Assembly: GCA_020847175.1 (NCBI GenBank)
Contig: JADLCM010000019.1
Span: 62,001-126,000, forward strand
DNA: 64,000 nt
Source: Phycisphaerales bacterium
GTDB taxonomy: Bacteria; Planctomycetota; Phycisphaerae; Phycisphaerales; UBA1924
Reading direction: 5' to 3'
Shown here: positions 62,537-64,000 of the stretch, in pieces
Numbering within the stretch: the stretch's first letter is position 1
Layout: every line of letters begins with the position of its first letter
Translations under genes and position numbers: made by a program
The notes under the pieces: model-generated
Databases searched by the model: none
What the model saw: the letters and a program-made list of their open reading frames with translations, nothing else
What the model was told of the DNA's origin: nothing

Positions 62537-64000
62537 ATGTTTGAGCGGCTTTCCGAGGGGTTTTCGAGCGTTTTCCGCAAACTGAGCGGTCAGGGCAAGA
62601 TTTCAGAGGCGAACGTCCGCGAGGCGATGGGCGAGGTGCGTTCGGCGCTGCTGGAAGCCGACGTGAACCTGGGCGTCGTGGACCGCTTCTGCGCGCGCGT
62701 GCTGGAGGATGCGCTGGGGCGCGAGGTGACCAAGAGCGTGTCGCCGGGGCAGGAGATGATCGCGATCGTCCACGCGGCGCTCGTGGACTTTCTCGGCGGG
62801 CCCGCGGGGGAGGGGTCCGGGGGCGTGATGCGCGTGAGCCCGGGGCCGACGGTGGTGATGATGTGCGGCCTGCAGGGGAGCGGGAAGACGACGACGTGCG
62901 GCAAGCTGGCGGCGTACCTCAAGAAGCGGGGCCGGAGCGTGATGCTCGCGGCGGCGGACCTGCAGCGGCCCGCGGCGGTGGAGCAGCTGGAGACGATCGC
63001 GCGCCAGGTGCAGCACGAGGCGCCGGGCGGGGCGCAGGTGCATTTTCACGGCGAGCCGGACAAGTGCGCGGCGTACGGGCAGGCGGTGGGCGTGGCGGTG
63101 GAGGTGTGCCGGCGGGCGTACAAGGAGGCGCAGCGGCTGGGGGTGGACACGCTGATCCTGGACACGGCGGGGCGCCTGCACGTGAACGACCAGTTGATGG
63201 GCGAGCTGCAGCAGGTGAAGCGGGCGGTGCCGCCGCACCAGGTGTTCCTGGTGATCGACGCGATGACCGGGCAGGACGCGGTGAACAGCGCGAAGGCGTT
63301 CCATGAGCGCCTGGAGGTGGACGGGCTGATCCTGACGAAGTTCGACAGCGACACGCGGGGCGGGGCGGCGCTCTCGGCCAAGCAGGTGACGGGGGCGCCG
63401 ATCGCGTTCATCGGGGTTGGAGAGAAGATCGACGCGATCGAGGAGTTTCACGCGGAGCGCATGGCGGGGCGCATCCTCGGCATGGGCGACGTGGTGAGCC
63501 TGGTGGAGAAGGCGCAGCAGGAGGTGAGCGAGGAGGAAGCGAAGCGCCTGGAGGCCAAGATGGCCAAGGGCGAACTGACGATGGATGACTTCCTGGGGCA
63601 GCTCAAGAGCCTGCGGCGGATGGGCCCGCTCAAGCAACTCATGGGCCTGCTGCCGGGGGTGGGGGCGGCGCTGAAGGACGTGCACGTGGATGACAAGCAA
63701 CTCGACCAGGTCGAGGCGGTGATCCGCAGCATGACGCCGCGCGAGCGCAGCCGGCCCGAGCTCATCGACCTGAGCCGTCGGAAGCGCATCAGCAGGGGCA
63801 GCGGCACGAAAGAGCAGGACGTGGGGCAGTTCGTGAAGCAGTTCATGGGCGTGAGCAAGATGATGAAGCAGATGTCGCAGGGGACCATCGCGCAGCGGGT
63901 GCGAGCGGTGAAGGAGATGGGGGCCGGGGGGATGGGGGGGATGCTGCCGGGGGTGGACGGGCTGCCCAACTTCGGCAAGGCGGGCGCCGGTGCGGGGCCC
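62537..64000 (+). CDS. ffh: Signal recognition particle protein Ffh, 3' end cut by the window edge
   Basis: The GTPase that targets ribosomes making membrane proteins. The N-domain begins MFERLSEGFSSVFRKLSGQG. The G-domain has GLQGSGKTTT (111-120), DTAGRLH, TKFD and GVGEKIDAIEEF. The M-domain follows, with GPLKQLMGLLPG and GVSKMMKQM, and continues into a Gly/Met-rich tail at the edge. About 488 codons are present, so little is missing. A short GGGGAAA purine stretch lies ahead of the ATG. It follows the M16 gene by 127 bp and is probably independent. Confidence 0.96.
   Translation, partial: MFERLSEGFSSVFRKLSGQGKISEANVREAMGEVRSALLEADVNLGVVDRFCARVLEDALGREVTKSVSPGQEMIAIVHAALVDFLGGPAGEGSGGVMRVSPGPTVVMMCGLQGSGKTTTCGKLAAYLKKRGRSVMLAAADLQRPAAVEQLETIARQVQHEAPGGAQVHFHGEPDKCAAYGQAVGVAVEVCRRAYKEAQRLGVDTLILDTAGRLHVNDQLMGELQQVKRAVPPHQVFLVIDAMTGQDAVNSAKAFHERLEVDGLILTKFDSDTRGGAALSAKQVTGAPIAFIGVGEKIDAIEEFHAERMAGRILGMGDVVSLVEKAQQEVSEEEAKRLEAKMAKGELTMDDFLGQLKSLRRMGPLKQLMGLLPGVGAALKDVHVDDKQLDQVEAVIRSMTPRERSRPELIDLSRRKRISRGSGTKEQDVGQFVKQFMGVSKMMKQMSQGTIAQRVRAVKEMGAGGMGGMLPGVDGLPNFGKAGAGAGP

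Noticed and set aside
61048-62580. N-terminal extension of the M28 gene
   Set aside because: The extra frame is His/Arg/Pro-rich and antisense to the M16 peptidase gene. The signal peptide starts at 61047.

Overview
The window is a piece of a chromosome of about 70% G+C with 55 protein genes, two tRNA genes and several families of intergenic palindromes. It most resembles a planctomycete of the class Phycisphaerae. The main clue is a secreted LVIVD-repeat protein (54991-57321) that ends in the paired dockerin-like repeats and terminal Gly-Cys seen in that group. The bL9 protein with a long charged tail, the flippase and glycosyltransferase set, and the small hypothetical proteins fit the same picture. 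The assignment is inference from protein style, not from rRNA.

Layout. 1-14 kb: ssb and rplI, a 136-bp tandem repeat, then mostly single housekeeping genes (pdxH, a VOC protein, dut, der, a HIT hydrolase, a 7Fe ferredoxin) with small membrane or lipoproteins and tRNA-Gly(GCC). 14-21 kb: amino-acid and nucleotide metabolism (a CBS-domain cysteine or cystathionine synthase, an iron-dependent aromatic amino-acid hydroxylase, guaB), a GspF-like membrane protein, tRNA-Gly(UCC) and a Tat-exported glycosylasparaginase-type hydrolase. 21-30 kb: a single-chain type IIG restriction-modification enzyme, followed on the minus strand by a surface-polysaccharide cluster (GT4 transferase, formyltransferase, NodB-like deacetylase, sulfotransferase). 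That cluster is interrupted by a four-helix-bundle (S23-type) gene inside an inverted repeat. 30-36 kb: an arsR-arsM arsenic pair, a DEAD-box helicase, and a tightly overlapped dcm / putative endonuclease / vsr island. 36-41 kb: a sugar ABC importer lacking its ATPase, and an M24 peptidase. 41-50 kb: ybeY-corC, a PilZ protein, a UbiA prenyltransferase, a TerC protein, an SLC13-type transporter, and head-to-head gmd and GDP-fucose synthase genes. 50-64 kb: hrpA, the dockerin-anchored protein, an aromatic amino-acid decarboxylase, M28 and M16 peptidases, and the 5' part of ffh.

Two genome-wide signals stand out. First, at least 16 genes have a -10-like hexamer (TAnnnT or close) ending exactly 5 or 6 bases before the start codon and no Shine-Dalgarno sequence, which suggests widespread leaderless transcription. 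Genes lacking this pattern mostly have a clear GGAGG-type site or overlap an upstream gene. Second, intergenic gaps, especially between convergent genes, carry three families of strong hairpins. Two of these share one architecture (8-bp outer stem, one bulged base, CGCCG/CGGCG inner stem).

Functionally, the flippase, the GT4 cluster and the gmd/GDP-fucose synthase pair point to a fucose-containing, sulfated and deacetylated surface polysaccharide. The two restriction systems, the S23 element and the arsenic pair are the accessory layer.
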